Shown: positions 1 to 7,187 of the stretch, one piece after another
How positions within the stretch are numbered: the first letter of the stretch is position 1
Layout of the letters: every line of letters starts with the position of its first letter
Assembly: GCA_007713595.1 (NCBI GenBank)
Contig: VMRY01000034.1
Coordinates: 1 to 64,000, forward strand
Source of the DNA: Sedimenticola thiotaurini
GTDB lineage: Bacteria; Pseudomonadota; Gammaproteobacteria; Chromatiales; Chromatiaceae
Reading direction: 5' to 3'
Length of the DNA stretch: 64,000 nucleotides
The notes under the pieces: model-generated
Seen by the model: the letters and a program-made list of their open reading frames with translations, nothing else
Told to the model about the DNA's origin: nothing
The model's database searches: none
Translations under genes and position numbers: made by a program

Positions 1-1020
1 GTTGAATATAGCGATAATCTGTTCCCAGCCTGGTTTGTTCCAATTGTTAATAAATCGCCGAAGTTAAAAGAAGAATTCGTAGAGCTGGCAAATAGAATTC
101 TTGGTAAAAGCACGCTTAAAAGAAAAAAAATATACGCGGTATTTTTGAATAATAATCGAATCCATCGATTGTGTGAAAGTAAAGCATTCCCTCTGAAGGA
201 ACTGGACGACGATTTACATGATGTCGCCGAATCCGCAAAGAAAGTCTTTTTACGATTATATGACACCACGCTTCAAGGAACGATGGTAGAAAAAGAGTTG
301 GGTGAAAACATACATGAGCACTATAAGAAATTTAGGGGCATGAATGAATCACAAGCATGCCCTTTTTGTGGGTTAGAGAATTATCCAGACCGCATTAAAA
401 ATTCACGAGCACAGTATGACCACTATCTAAAGAAAACAAAATATTACTTTAGCTCAGTGAACTTTGAGAATTTGATACCAATGTGCAACGTGTGTAATCA
501 AGCACCAAATAAACATGTGAAAGATATTTTGTTCTCGGACCCAGAATGTACAGTGCGGAGGCAAGTCTTTTACCCATATTCAAATAGTTCTGGTGCTAGA
601 GTGGCTATTACCAATGTTGTGCCCGGTGAGGTTGGTGAGGGGGGGCAATGGAATGTGTCAGTTGAACCAGCAGAAGCAGATGAGACTGAGAAGGTAGAAA
701 CTTGGAAGAATGTTTTCAATATCGAAGATAGATATGCTGCAAGAGTAGCAGAGGATGCAGAAAATTGGATTGTTGATTTTATTTACCAAGCAGGACTACC
801 GGATCAAGAAGAGGGAGTAGATTCATGGCGCGATGCACTAAGAGCTTGGGCAGTTAGTCTTTCAAATATAAATGAGCATAAAGTTGTGCGTGATGGCATT
901 CTAAAACAGGCATATTTTGAATATTTACATAGAGACGCATCAGATCCAGAAGTGATCAGTATTAAAACAATGACTCAATCAGATATGTTTGCTGCGAGAA
1001 CAATAGCCGTAGGACAGTAA
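1..1020 (+). CDS. HNH endonuclease family protein, 5' end outside window
   Basis: The reading frame is open from base 1, so the gene begins upstream of the window; the first in-window candidate start (TTG at 145) has no convincing ribosome binding site and is probably internal. A zinc-type HNH centre is visible: CPFCG near base 358, then YDHYLKK, then NLIPMCNVCN, i.e. two CxxC pairs around a D-H core. This layout is common in HNH nucleases of defence systems, for example as partners of ATPases. The gene is markedly AT-richer than the DNA downstream, which suggests recent acquisition. It is followed at 47 bp by hsdM on the same strand. The substrate and partner cannot be told because the upstream gene is missing. 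The fold call is firm; the defence role is inferred from context. Confidence 0.75.
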   Translation, partial: VEYSDNLFPAWFVPIVNKSPKLKEEFVELANRILGKSTLKRKKIYAVFLNNNRIHRLCESKAFPLKELDDDLHDVAESAKKVFLRLYDTTLQGTMVEKELGENIHEHYKKFRGMNESQACPFCGLENYPDRIKNSRAQYDHYLKKTKYYFSSVNFENLIPMCNVCNQAPNKHVKDILFSDPECTVRRQVFYPYSNSSGARVAITNVVPGEVGEGGQWNVSVEPAEADETEKVETWKNVFNIEDRYAARVAEDAENWIVDFIYQAGLPDQEEGVDSWRDALRAWAVSLSNINEHKVVRDGILKQAYFEYLHRDASDPEVISIKTMTQSDMFAARTIAVGQ

Positions 1021-1066
1021 CTTTTATGAAATTATTAGTAGTATAAATAAATTAGGTGTCAATTGA

Positions 1067-2635
1067 ATGAGCGCAGCAGAAATAGTAAACAAAGTCTGGA
1101 ACTACGCCCACGTCTTACGTGACGATGGCGTGGGGTATGGGGATTATGTTGAGCAGATCACTTATCTCATCTTCCTCAAAATGGCCGATGAGCGTGATAA
1201 GGCTGGTGTTCCCTCACCTCAATCCTCCCCCAAAGGGAGAGGAGGCAATGGTGTGCCCAGGGAATACGCCTGGGCAAACTTAGTTAAACAAGACGGGGAT
1301 GATTTAGAACTGCAATACCGTCATACCCTGGAAAGCCTGGGTAAAGAAGGCGGTATGTTAGGCACCATCTTCCGCAAGGCGCAAAACAAAATCCAGGACC
1401 CCGCCAAGCTGGAACGTTTGATCAAGATGATCGACAAGGAGCAGTGGTCTACCTTGCCGGCGGATGTGAAAGGCGACATCTACGAAGGTTTGTTGGAACG
1501 CAATGCGCAGGATGTGAAAGGTGGAGCCGGGCAATACTTTACTCCGCGCCCGTTAATCCAGGCGATGGTGGAGGTGATGCAACCCAAACCCACCGACACC
1601 GTGGCCGATCCCGCCTGTGGTACCGGCGGCTTTTTATTGGCTGCCCACGATTACATGGCGGCGCAGGCCACCTCCAAAAAAGAACAACGTCATCTCAAGG
1701 AACACGCCTTACGCGGTAACGATATTGTCGATAGCGTAGTGCGCTTATGTGCCATGAACTTATACCTGCACGGTATCGGCGGCGACTCTTCTAAACAGGC
1801 TGAAGGCTCCTGCCCGATTAGCGCCAATGATGCCCTGGCCAAAGAAGTGGGGGATGACCGTGTCGATATGGTCCTGGCCAACCCGCCCTTTGGTAAAAAG
1901 AGCTCCATTACCGTTATCAACGAAAAGAGCGGTAAAAAAGAACAGGAAAAGCTGGTCTATGAGCGCGAAGACTTTTGGGCCACCACCTCCAATAAACAGC
2001 TCAACTTCGTGCAACACATTGCCAACATGCTCAAGATCGACGGAAAAGCCGCCGTAGTCGTGCCGGATAACGTCCTCTTCGAAGGCGGTGCCGGCGAAAC
2101 CGTACGCAAAAACCTGCTCGAACGCTGCGACCTCCACACCCTGCTGCGCCTGCCCACCGGCATCTTCTACGCCCAGGGCGTCAAAGCCAACGTCATCTTC
2201 TTCGACGCCAAACCCGCCTCGAAAACCGCCTGGACCAAAAAACTCTGGATCTATGATTTTCGCACCAATGTGCATATGACATTGAAAACAAAACGGTTGG
2301 TAAAGAGTGACTTTGATGAGTTTATAAAGCTCTACAAGGCCGAGAATAGAAGTAAACGCAGACCTACCTGGAAAGCCGGCCCTCACCCCAGCCCTCTCCC
2401 CAAGGGAGCGGGGGAAACAGGTAGGTGGCGTGCTTTTACTTACGACGAACTTATCGCACGTGACAAAACCAATCTTGATATCTTCTGGCTCAAGGATGAA
2501 TCGCTGGAGGATACGGAGAATTTGCCACCTCCTGATGTACTTGCTCAGGAAATCGTAGAGCAGCTGGAAGCGGCGCTGGTCGAGTTTCGAACGGTAGAGG
2601 AAATCCTAACAGATAAGGAACCACTGAATGTCTAG
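1067..2635 (+). CDS. hsdM: Type I restriction-modification system N6-adenine methyltransferase subunit HsdM
   Basis: DNA methyltransferase of 522 residues. The N-terminal HsdM helical domain (about 1-150) is followed by the SAM-binding motif DPACGTGGF (D181) and the catalytic motif NPPF (N272), so the enzyme core looks intact. HsdM normally works with a specificity subunit HsdS and a translocase HsdR; neither follows here. The next reading frame overlaps the hsdM stop by 8 bp and is a damaged Mrr/restriction-type stub. Two proline/glycine-rich inserts, at about residues 49-66 and 432-454, are encoded by palindromic repeats that do not belong to the family and appear to have entered in frame. 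Activity is therefore uncertain, but no stop or frameshift is present. It may be an orphan methylase or the relic of a lost system. Confidence 0.88.
   Translation: MSAAEIVNKVWNYAHVLRDDGVGYGDYVEQITYLIFLKMADERDKAGVPSPQSSPKGRGGNGVPREYAWANLVKQDGDDLELQYRHTLESLGKEGGMLGTIFRKAQNKIQDPAKLERLIKMIDKEQWSTLPADVKGDIYEGLLERNAQDVKGGAGQYFTPRPLIQAMVEVMQPKPTDTVADPACGTGGFLLAAHDYMAAQATSKKEQRHLKEHALRGNDIVDSVVRLCAMNLYLHGIGGDSSKQAEGSCPISANDALAKEVGDDRVDMVLANPPFGKKSSITVINEKSGKKEQEKLVYEREDFWATTSNKQLNFVQHIANMLKIDGKAAVVVPDNVLFEGGAGETVRKNLLERCDLHTLLRLPTGIFYAQGVKANVIFFDAKPASKTAWTKKLWIYDFRTNVHMTLKTKRLVKSDFDEFIKLYKAENRSKRRPTWKAGPHPSPLPKGAGETGRWRAFTYDELIARDKTNLDIFWLKDESLEDTENLPPPDVLAQEIVEQLEAALVEFRTVEEILTDKEPLNV
1211..1244 (+). 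repeat. Palindromic repeat copy 1 inside hsdM
   Basis: A C-rich arm (CCCTCACCTCAATCCTCCCC) is followed by AAAGGGAGAGGAGG. It resembles the widespread intergenic repeat of the type CCCTCACCC..CCCTCTCCC..GGGAGAGGG. It lies in frame within hsdM and encodes a P/S/G-rich stretch. A second hairpin, TGCCCAGG/CCTGGGCA, sits just downstream at 1254-1276. It is a diverged sister of the copy at 2362-2426. Confidence 0.65.
2362..2426 (+). repeat. Palindromic repeat copy 2 inside hsdM, with 9-bp terminal inverted repeats
   Basis: The core at 2380-2415 is CCCTCACCCCAGCCCTCTCC followed by CCAAGGGAGCGGGGG. It is bracketed by perfect 9-bp inverted repeats, ACCTACCTG (2362-2370) and CAGGTAGGT (2418-2426). The reading frame of hsdM runs through it, giving a P/G-rich insert after residue 430. 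The structure resembles a small palindromic mobile repeat (MITE or REP-like). Confidence 0.7.
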
Positions 2636-3163
2636 TGCATGGATGATAAGAGCCGGACGGGGTGCAGAACGTATTGACGAGTTTCTGGAAAACAGTGTCG
2701 TTGCTATTGGTTGGTCTTTACTGCCAGACCTTTCTGGTACCCGTCAGCGAAAACAGATCTTGATCTAGTCAAAGAGAATTGGCCGGATTGGAAAGCGGGT
2801 AAGCAAGCTTTGTCGGCAGGGCAGTTGTACCGGTTTGCACATGAGATTAGGAGCGGTGACAGAATTCTTACCTACGACCCACAACGACGCATTTATCACG
2901 TCGGAAGTGTCGATGGACCCTATCGGTATCAAAAGGAAAAGGTTGAAGGGTATCATCACACTCTTCCTGTTAAATGGACCGGTGAGGTAGACCGAGACCG
3001 CCTTTCAACCTCTGCAAAGAACAGTCTCGGTGCTATATCAACCCTGTTTCGGATTCCGGTGGAGGTAGCAGAATGGATGGGTGTCCACCATCTGTTTTCC
3101 GCTCTCGGGCACCGGGTCAACCGACACAGTAAGTCGTTCGGCGATCACCGAAACCGGGAATAA
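2628..3163 (+). pseudogene. Frameshifted, truncated restriction-endonuclease-like (Mrr/PUA-type N-terminal) remnant
   Basis: ATG at 2628 overlaps the hsdM stop by 8 bp. The first frame reads MSSAWMIRAGRG...FLENSVVAIGW and stops at 2768. The same protein then continues in another frame (open 2711-3163): LVKENWPDWKAGKQ, SAGQLYRFAHEI, GDRILTYDP and VGSVDGPYRY. Together these make the N-terminal domain seen in restriction-system (Mrr-type) proteins, with a frameshift at about 2745-2765. After about base 3075 the frame drifts into unrelated residues and ends, so the nuclease domain is missing. This is a decayed restriction gene; a sequencing indel could explain the shift but not the lost C-terminus. 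The family assignment is from memory of the motif, so moderate. Confidence 0.6.
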
Positions 3164-3485
3164 ACCCAAGGTCGCCATAAGAAACAGTCCAGATACTGGC
3201 CAGAGATGGAAATTGTGATGCTCTCTAAATCACTTAACCCAACGCGGGACCGCACCCGCCCACCGTTCAGTCGCCTGCCCATACCTGGATTCAACAGTAT
3301 GACAGGCATGAGACAGCGCACTCATCCGGAAGGGCTACAGGTTTGATCGGTCTGATCCTATGTGGGGGAATCCCGGGGATACAGTAATTGGTCCGAGGGT
3401 CATCGGTTAACACCGGGAGCTATTTCATGTGTCCAACAATTCCCCCGGCGTCCCCCGTCCCAAACAATTATCCGGGAAAAGGCGC
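3164..3485. other. Intergenic region without recognisable gene
   Basis: This stretch lies between the restriction stub and the acuR promoter. No open frame with a credible start, no tRNA and no strong hairpin was seen. It marks the junction between the lower-GC defence remnant and the GC-rich DMSP module, so it may hold the breakpoint of a past insertion. Confidence 0.5.
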
Positions 3486-3515
3486 TTGCATTTAATTAGA
3501 CGATCGGTCTATTAT
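3486..3515 (+). promoter_or_regulatory. acuR promoter with AcuR operator between -35 and -10
   Basis: A -35-like TTGCAT (3486-3491) and -10-like TATTAT (3510-3515) are separated by 18 bp. The spacer holds the imperfect palindrome TAGACGATCGGTCTA (3497-3511), which has TAGAC/GTCTA arms. The same 15-mer recurs at 4180-4194 before acuI. TetR-family repressors of this type bind TAGAC-rich palindromes, so autorepression by AcuR is likely. Transcription would begin at about the ATG itself (3523), which suggests a leaderless message. Confidence 0.7.
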
Positions 3516-3522
3516 TCGCACC

Positions 3523-4158
3523 ATGGAGCTAGACACCCCCAAACCCCGGCGACGCGGTCGCCCCCCGAAACAGGCCGACGGCCAGCGCAATACCCGCGCG
3601 GCGTTGGTGCGGGCGGGTGTCGAACTGCTCACGGAAAAGGGGTTTGCCGCGACGGGCATCGACGAATTCCTGCGCCGGGTGGGCGTTCCCAAGGGTTCGT
3701 TCTACCACTACTTTTCCAGCAAAGAGGCTTTTGGTACGGAGCTCATCGAGAACTATGCCAACTATTTTGCCCGTAAGCTCGACCGCTGGCTGCTGGACGA
3801 ATCAACACCACCGCTTCAACGCATCGCCAATTTCGTGGCCGATGCGCGCGCCGGGATGGAACGCCACGGGTACCGCCGGGGTTGCGTGATCGGCAATCTC
3901 GGGCAGGAGATGGGCGCCCTGCCCGATGCCTACCGCGAGCACTTGGCTGATGTGTTCACCGACTGGGAGACGCGACTGGCGCGCTGCCTGGAACTGGCGC
4001 GCCAGGAAGGCAGTATCGCTCCCGACAGCGACAGCAGGACGCTGGCGCGGTTTTTCTGGATCGGCTGGGAGGGAGCAGTGCTGCGCGCCAAGCTCGAACT
4101 CAGCCCAACCCCACTGGATCTGTTCGCACAGGGCTTTTTTTTAGGCCTGGGCCGATAG
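3523..4158 (+). CDS. acuR: TetR-family transcriptional regulator AcuR
   Basis: A 211-residue TetR-type regulator. The N-terminal helix-turn-helix (about 20-65) includes GFAATGIDEFLRRVGVPKG and SFYHYFSSKEAFG, and a basic RRRGRPPK tail precedes it. The rest is an all-helical ligand-binding domain. In Rhodobacter, AcuR represses the DMSP/acrylate genes and is relieved by acrylate; here the regulator sits directly before an AcuI-type reductase and a DMSP lyase, which fits that role. Identical operator sequences precede both acuR and acuI. No Shine-Dalgarno is visible before the ATG, in keeping with a leaderless mRNA. The family is certain; the AcuR name rests on context. Confidence 0.85.
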   Translation: MELDTPKPRRRGRPPKQADGQRNTRAALVRAGVELLTEKGFAATGIDEFLRRVGVPKGSFYHYFSSKEAFGTELIENYANYFARKLDRWLLDESTPPLQRIANFVADARAGMERHGYRRGCVIGNLGQEMGALPDAYREHLADVFTDWETRLARCLELARQEGSIAPDSDSRTLARFFWIGWEGAVLRAKLELSPTPLDLFAQGFFLGLGR

Positions 4159-4179
4159 GGTTTTTTTTTCGCAATTAAA

Positions 4180-4194
4180 TAGACGATCGGTCTA
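4180..4194 (+). promoter_or_regulatory. AcuR operator in front of acuI
   Basis: TAGACGATCGGTCTA is identical to the operator before acuR. The surrounding 30 bp also match the acuR promoter closely, with a -10-like TATATA at 4193-4198. An Shine-Dalgarno-like TAGGAG (4197-4202) lies 9 bp before the acuI ATG. If this promoter fires at the usual distance, its start site would fall inside or after that ribosome binding site, so read-through from acuR may also matter. Confidence 0.72.
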
Positions 4195-4211
4195 TATAGG
4201 AGACTTCAGAC

Positions 4212-5195
4212 ATGTTCAAAGGCATCTTGATAGAGAAAGACGAAGACGGTTACCGGGCGGCCCTGAAGGAGATCGACGAGTCGGTACTCCATGAAGGGGA
4301 CGTGACCATCCGCGTTGCCTACTCCACGCTCAACTACAAGGACGGACTTGCGATCACTGGTAAGAGCCCGGTAGTCCGCAGTTTCCCCATGATTCCGGGC
4401 ATCGACCTGGTGGGCAAAGTCGAGCAGAGCGACAGCGCCGACTACCGACCGGGAGACACCGTGGTACTGACCGGCTGGGGCGTGGGCGAAGTACACCCGG
4501 GTGGATTGGCCGAAAGGGCGCGCCTGAAAAGCGATTGGCTTGTTCCTCTGCCCAAGGCATTTTCACCCAAGCAGGCCATGGCCATCGGTACCGCCGGGTT
4601 CACGGCCATGCTCTGCGTGATGGCGCTTGAGCGTCACGGGGTGAAGTCCGATCAGGGCGACGTGCTCGTCACCGGCGCCGGCGGCGGCGTCGGTAGCGTG
4701 GCCATTTCCATCCTCAGCAACCTGGGCTACCGGGTGGTGGGGGTGAGCGGTCGGCCCGAAGAGGTGGACTACATCAAAAGCCTGGGCGCCGCCGAAGTCC
4801 TGGACCGGGGCGAATTTGACAAGCCAGGCAAACCGCTCGCCAAAGAGCGCTGGGCCGGTGCCATCGACGTGGTGGGCAGTCACACCCTGGCTAACGTCTG
4901 CGCCTCTATGCGCTACCGGGGCGTGGTCGCGGCCTGCGGCCTGGTCGGCGGCATGGATTTTCCCGCAACCGTGGCACCGTTCATTCTGCGCGGCGTCACG
5001 CTGGCGGGCGTCGACAGCGTGATGTGCCCCAAGACTGAGCGACTGGAGGCCTGGGAGCGTCTGGCGCGCGATCTCGACGTCTCGAAACTGGAACAGATCC
5101 ACCAGGAGATTGGCCTGAGTGAAGCGATCGAGGTCGCCGGCAAACTGCTTGCTGGCGAGGTGCGTGGTCGCATGCTGGTCGACATTTCGCGGTAG
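4212..5195 (+). CDS. acuI: Acrylyl-CoA reductase AcuI (MDR-family NADPH oxidoreductase, YhdH type)
   Basis: A 327-residue medium-chain dehydrogenase/reductase of the zinc-free YhdH/AcuI branch. The GroES-like N-terminal half contains [20 protein letters not shown] and [11 protein letters not shown]; the Rossmann half has the dinucleotide motif [12 protein letters not shown]. AcuI reduces acryloyl-CoA to propionyl-CoA with NADPH, which removes the toxic acrylate-derived intermediate made after DMSP cleavage. It lies between its regulator and the DMSP lyase gene, under an AcuR operator. The acrylate CoA ligase/transferase needed to feed it is not in the window. Family membership is clear; the substrate follows from the neighbours. 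Confidence 0.88.
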   Translation: MFKGILIEKDEDGYRAALKEIDESVLHEGDVTIRVAYSTLNYKDGLAITGKSPVVRSFPMIPGIDLVGKVEQSDSADYRPGDTVVLTGWGVGEVHPGGLAERARLKSDWLVPLPKAFSPKQAMAIGTAGFTAMLCVMALERHGVKSDQGDVLVTGAGGGVGSVAISILSNLGYRVVGVSGRPEEVDYIKSLGAAEVLDRGEFDKPGKPLAKERWAGAIDVVGSHTLANVCASMRYRGVVAACGLVGGMDFPATVAPFILRGVTLAGVDSVMCPKTERLEAWERLARDLDVSKLEQIHQEIGLSEAIEVAGKLLAGEVRGRMLVDISR

Positions 5196-5347
5196 TCGGG
5201 CCGCGTCGGCCCCGGCACCAACCGATCGTCAAAGATAGCCAAAAGCTTTACCCGATTTCTCAGGGGTCGGATTGGTGCTGGTGCGCATTCTCCAATTCGA
5301 CATTTATCAAAACTCAAAATCTATCCTTTATTGGGAGCTCAAATGCG

Positions 5348-5377
5348 ATGAAAACCTATCTGATGAAAACCTATCTG
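5348..5377 (+). repeat. Tandem 15-bp duplication at the start of dddY
   Basis: ATGAAAACCTATCTG occurs twice in direct succession (5348-5362 and 5363-5377), so the protein starts MKTYLMKTYLM. This duplicates both the start codon and the n-region of the signal peptide. An out-of-frame ATG (5343) that stops after two codons lies just before it. Confidence 0.9.
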
Positions 5378-6607
5378 ATGCTCGGCTGCTTGCTGTTACC
5401 CCTGAGTGCTGTCGGTGCCGACATACCGGACTTTCTCGATCCAGATGACATTACCGATGCAGAGTTTAAATGCCTAACGGAGTCAGCCAGCTATACCGAC
5501 GCCGATCAGAAGTACGTGGACATCCTGTGGCAGGAGACGCTTCGCTACCTGGATGCCTATGCCAAGGCCCTCACCAACGATGCACAAAGCGGATGCGTCA
5601 ACTCCGATCTTGCCATCTACGAAACGGCCCCTGAGGCCAAACGCATGTGCATCATGGACCGGCGCGACATGAAGATCATGGTCAAAAACATCTACCAGGT
5701 CATCAACAACCCGGACAAGGCGAAGAACTGCTTCAGCGCCCGCGAGGACGTGGACTGGATCTATAGCCCGGGCGGCGAACTGGAAAAACAGTCCCCGGTG
5801 GCCCGCTGGTTGAAGCGCGACACATTCGATCAGTTTTTCGATAAAAAAGTGAGCAACGCTGAGGTCAAGGATTACGGTCGTAAGTTCACCCAGAATTTCC
5901 ACAAAATGGTCACGGGCCCGGACATCAAAATGCCCCCGAGCTTTCCCTACGACGTCAGCGCCAACTCGTTGCCCAACCTGTGGGCCGCAGTCGGTTGGTA
6001 CCCCATGTACGCCGAGGAGAGCGAACGTAACAAGCGCAACTTTCTGAACATTCGCGGCGGATATGCCTACGCCGAAGTGTTCGGCCACTGGGGCCTGTTG
6101 CGCATCGATGAGATCAACGGCGAAAAGGTGGGCGCTGAAGTGGGTATGGTGACCCAGTCAGTCGATACCTTCTACCCGTATCACAATCACGCCATATCGG
6201 AGATCTACTACACCATGCGCCAACCCGCGTGCGCCAACCAGTTTCACAACTTTGCGATCCGTGAAGACAATGACCTGATCAAGACGGTGCGCGAGGACGA
6301 CAAGCAGCGAGTGGTCTCCTTTGATTCCGGCATGGCCAACGAGCACAAGATGTGGAGTGCCACCGCACCGGGGAATGATGCCCTGGTCTACTTTCACCAA
6401 AACACGATCCACGCGTTTGATATCGACGGTGACTGCGAGGCGAAACCCGAAGAGAAGGCCATGGTGACCGTCTGGGCGCGCAGTAACGCCCACGACAAAC
6501 GGAACGACTACGGCACTACTCTGCTGTGCGAGTCGCAGGCCAACCCGAACACCCCGGCTAATCGTGGTGAAGTGATTGAGTGTGACCTGACCAAAACGAA
6601 GTGGTAG
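5348..6607 (+). CDS. dddY: Periplasmic DMSP lyase DddY (cupin type)
   Basis: A 419-residue secreted enzyme: a signal peptide (about 1-24, ending LSAVGA) is followed by a cysteine-containing helical part and a C-terminal cupin-like barrel. The metal and catalytic site is visible as YPYHNHAISEIYY, giving H279, H281, E285 and Y287, with a later histidine at H355 in HQNTIHAFD. The spacing matches, from memory, the metal ligands and catalytic tyrosine described for DddY. It cleaves DMSP to dimethyl sulfide and acrylate, here in the periplasm. It is 152 bp downstream of acuI on the same strand. The first 30 bp are a tandem 15-bp repeat, so translation may begin at 5348 or the second ATG at 5363. 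Confidence 0.88.
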   Translation: MKTYLMKTYLMLGCLLLPLSAVGADIPDFLDPDDITDAEFKCLTESASYTDADQKYVDILWQETLRYLDAYAKALTNDAQSGCVNSDLAIYETAPEAKRMCIMDRRDMKIMVKNIYQVINNPDKAKNCFSAREDVDWIYSPGGELEKQSPVARWLKRDTFDQFFDKKVSNAEVKDYGRKFTQNFHKMVTGPDIKMPPSFPYDVSANSLPNLWAAVGWYPMYAEESERNKRNFLNIRGGYAYAEVFGHWGLLRIDEINGEKVGAEVGMVTQSVDTFYPYHNHAISEIYYTMRQPACANQFHNFAIREDNDLIKTVREDDKQRVVSFDSGMANEHKMWSATAPGNDALVYFHQNTIHAFDIDGDCEAKPEEKAMVTVWARSNAHDKRNDYGTTLLCESQANPNTPANRGEVIECDLTKTKW

Positions 6608-6690
6608 CGGTGAAAGCTGCCTGAGTCTGTCTCGCAGGTAGACTCTGACCGCTACCCCCCCCCGGTGGAGGATTTGCCTTCCACCGGGGG
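6603..6690 (+). terminator. Two consecutive hairpins after dddY
   Basis: Hairpin one pairs GGTAGCGGT (6603-6611, overlapping the dddY stop) with ACCGCTACC (6648-6656). Hairpin two has perfect 11-bp arms, CCCCCGGTGGA (6659-6669) and TCCACCGGGGG (6680-6690), with a 10-base loop. No long T run follows, so it may act as a transcript 3'-end stabiliser or a weak terminator. Confidence 0.7.
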
Positions 6691-7089
6691 AATTCAGTCT
6701 GGGAAAGCTGGGAACAGGATACTTAACTCGCTGGCTTTCCCGCCGATTCTGCGTCGAATATAAAGCGCCACCTTTTTCACCAAATCAAACAATAACTACT
6801 TGTAACTACTTCACAAAAAAGTACACAGAACCATATCGGGACACCTAAGATTTACTTGCCCAAGATTCACTTGAAGCCGCAAAGAAAATTACTGATCAGA
6901 AAGTATTTACAGCTTTGCTGCGTATGATCCGCTCCAGCGGATAGTTGGTCCGACTCCAGTGGGTCTGTGGATAGCTTTACTAACTCAATCTCTCGTCGAC
7001 ATGTTGTTCCCCCCACTTGGCGGCATTTGGCCAATTGTGGCCCGGAGTGGGCTGGCTGCCCTGTATATGTCAACAAAATACCCATTTGC
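6691..7089. other. Long intergenic stretch without recognisable gene
   Basis: No credible coding frame or RNA gene was recognised between the dddY hairpins and the fic promoter. A short direct repeat (TAACTACTT twice, about 6792-6811) and AT-rich segments are present. The stretch separates the DMSP module from the Fic gene and may be a recombination scar. Confidence 0.45.
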
Positions 7090-7117
7090 TTTACATGTCG
7101 GGTCTGATATATATAAA
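7090..7117 (+). promoter_or_regulatory. Candidate sigma-70 promoter of the Fic gene
   Basis: TTTACA (7090-7095) and TATAAA (7112-7117) are separated by 16 bp, about 70 bp upstream of the GTG start at 7188. The leader is AT-rich. The spacing is good, but the call is by eye. Confidence 0.45.
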
Positions 7118-7187
7118 AAATAGAAAAATCTATACATATCGACCCTGAAATGTTCAAATGAGGCTGTTTTATTAACAGGATTCTGCT

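Noticed and set aside
1760..2386. Open frame of 208 codons antisense to hsdM
   Set aside because: Lies wholly within hsdM on the other strand; no family resemblance.
5196..5347. Inverted repeat between acuI and dddY (GCACCAACC and GGATTGGTGC)
   Set aside because: Imperfect with a long loop; could be chance, so not listed as a terminator or operator.
6608..7187. Search for a mobile element next to the DMSP module
   Set aside because: No transposase, integrase, tRNA or flanking direct repeat was found, although composition shifts here.
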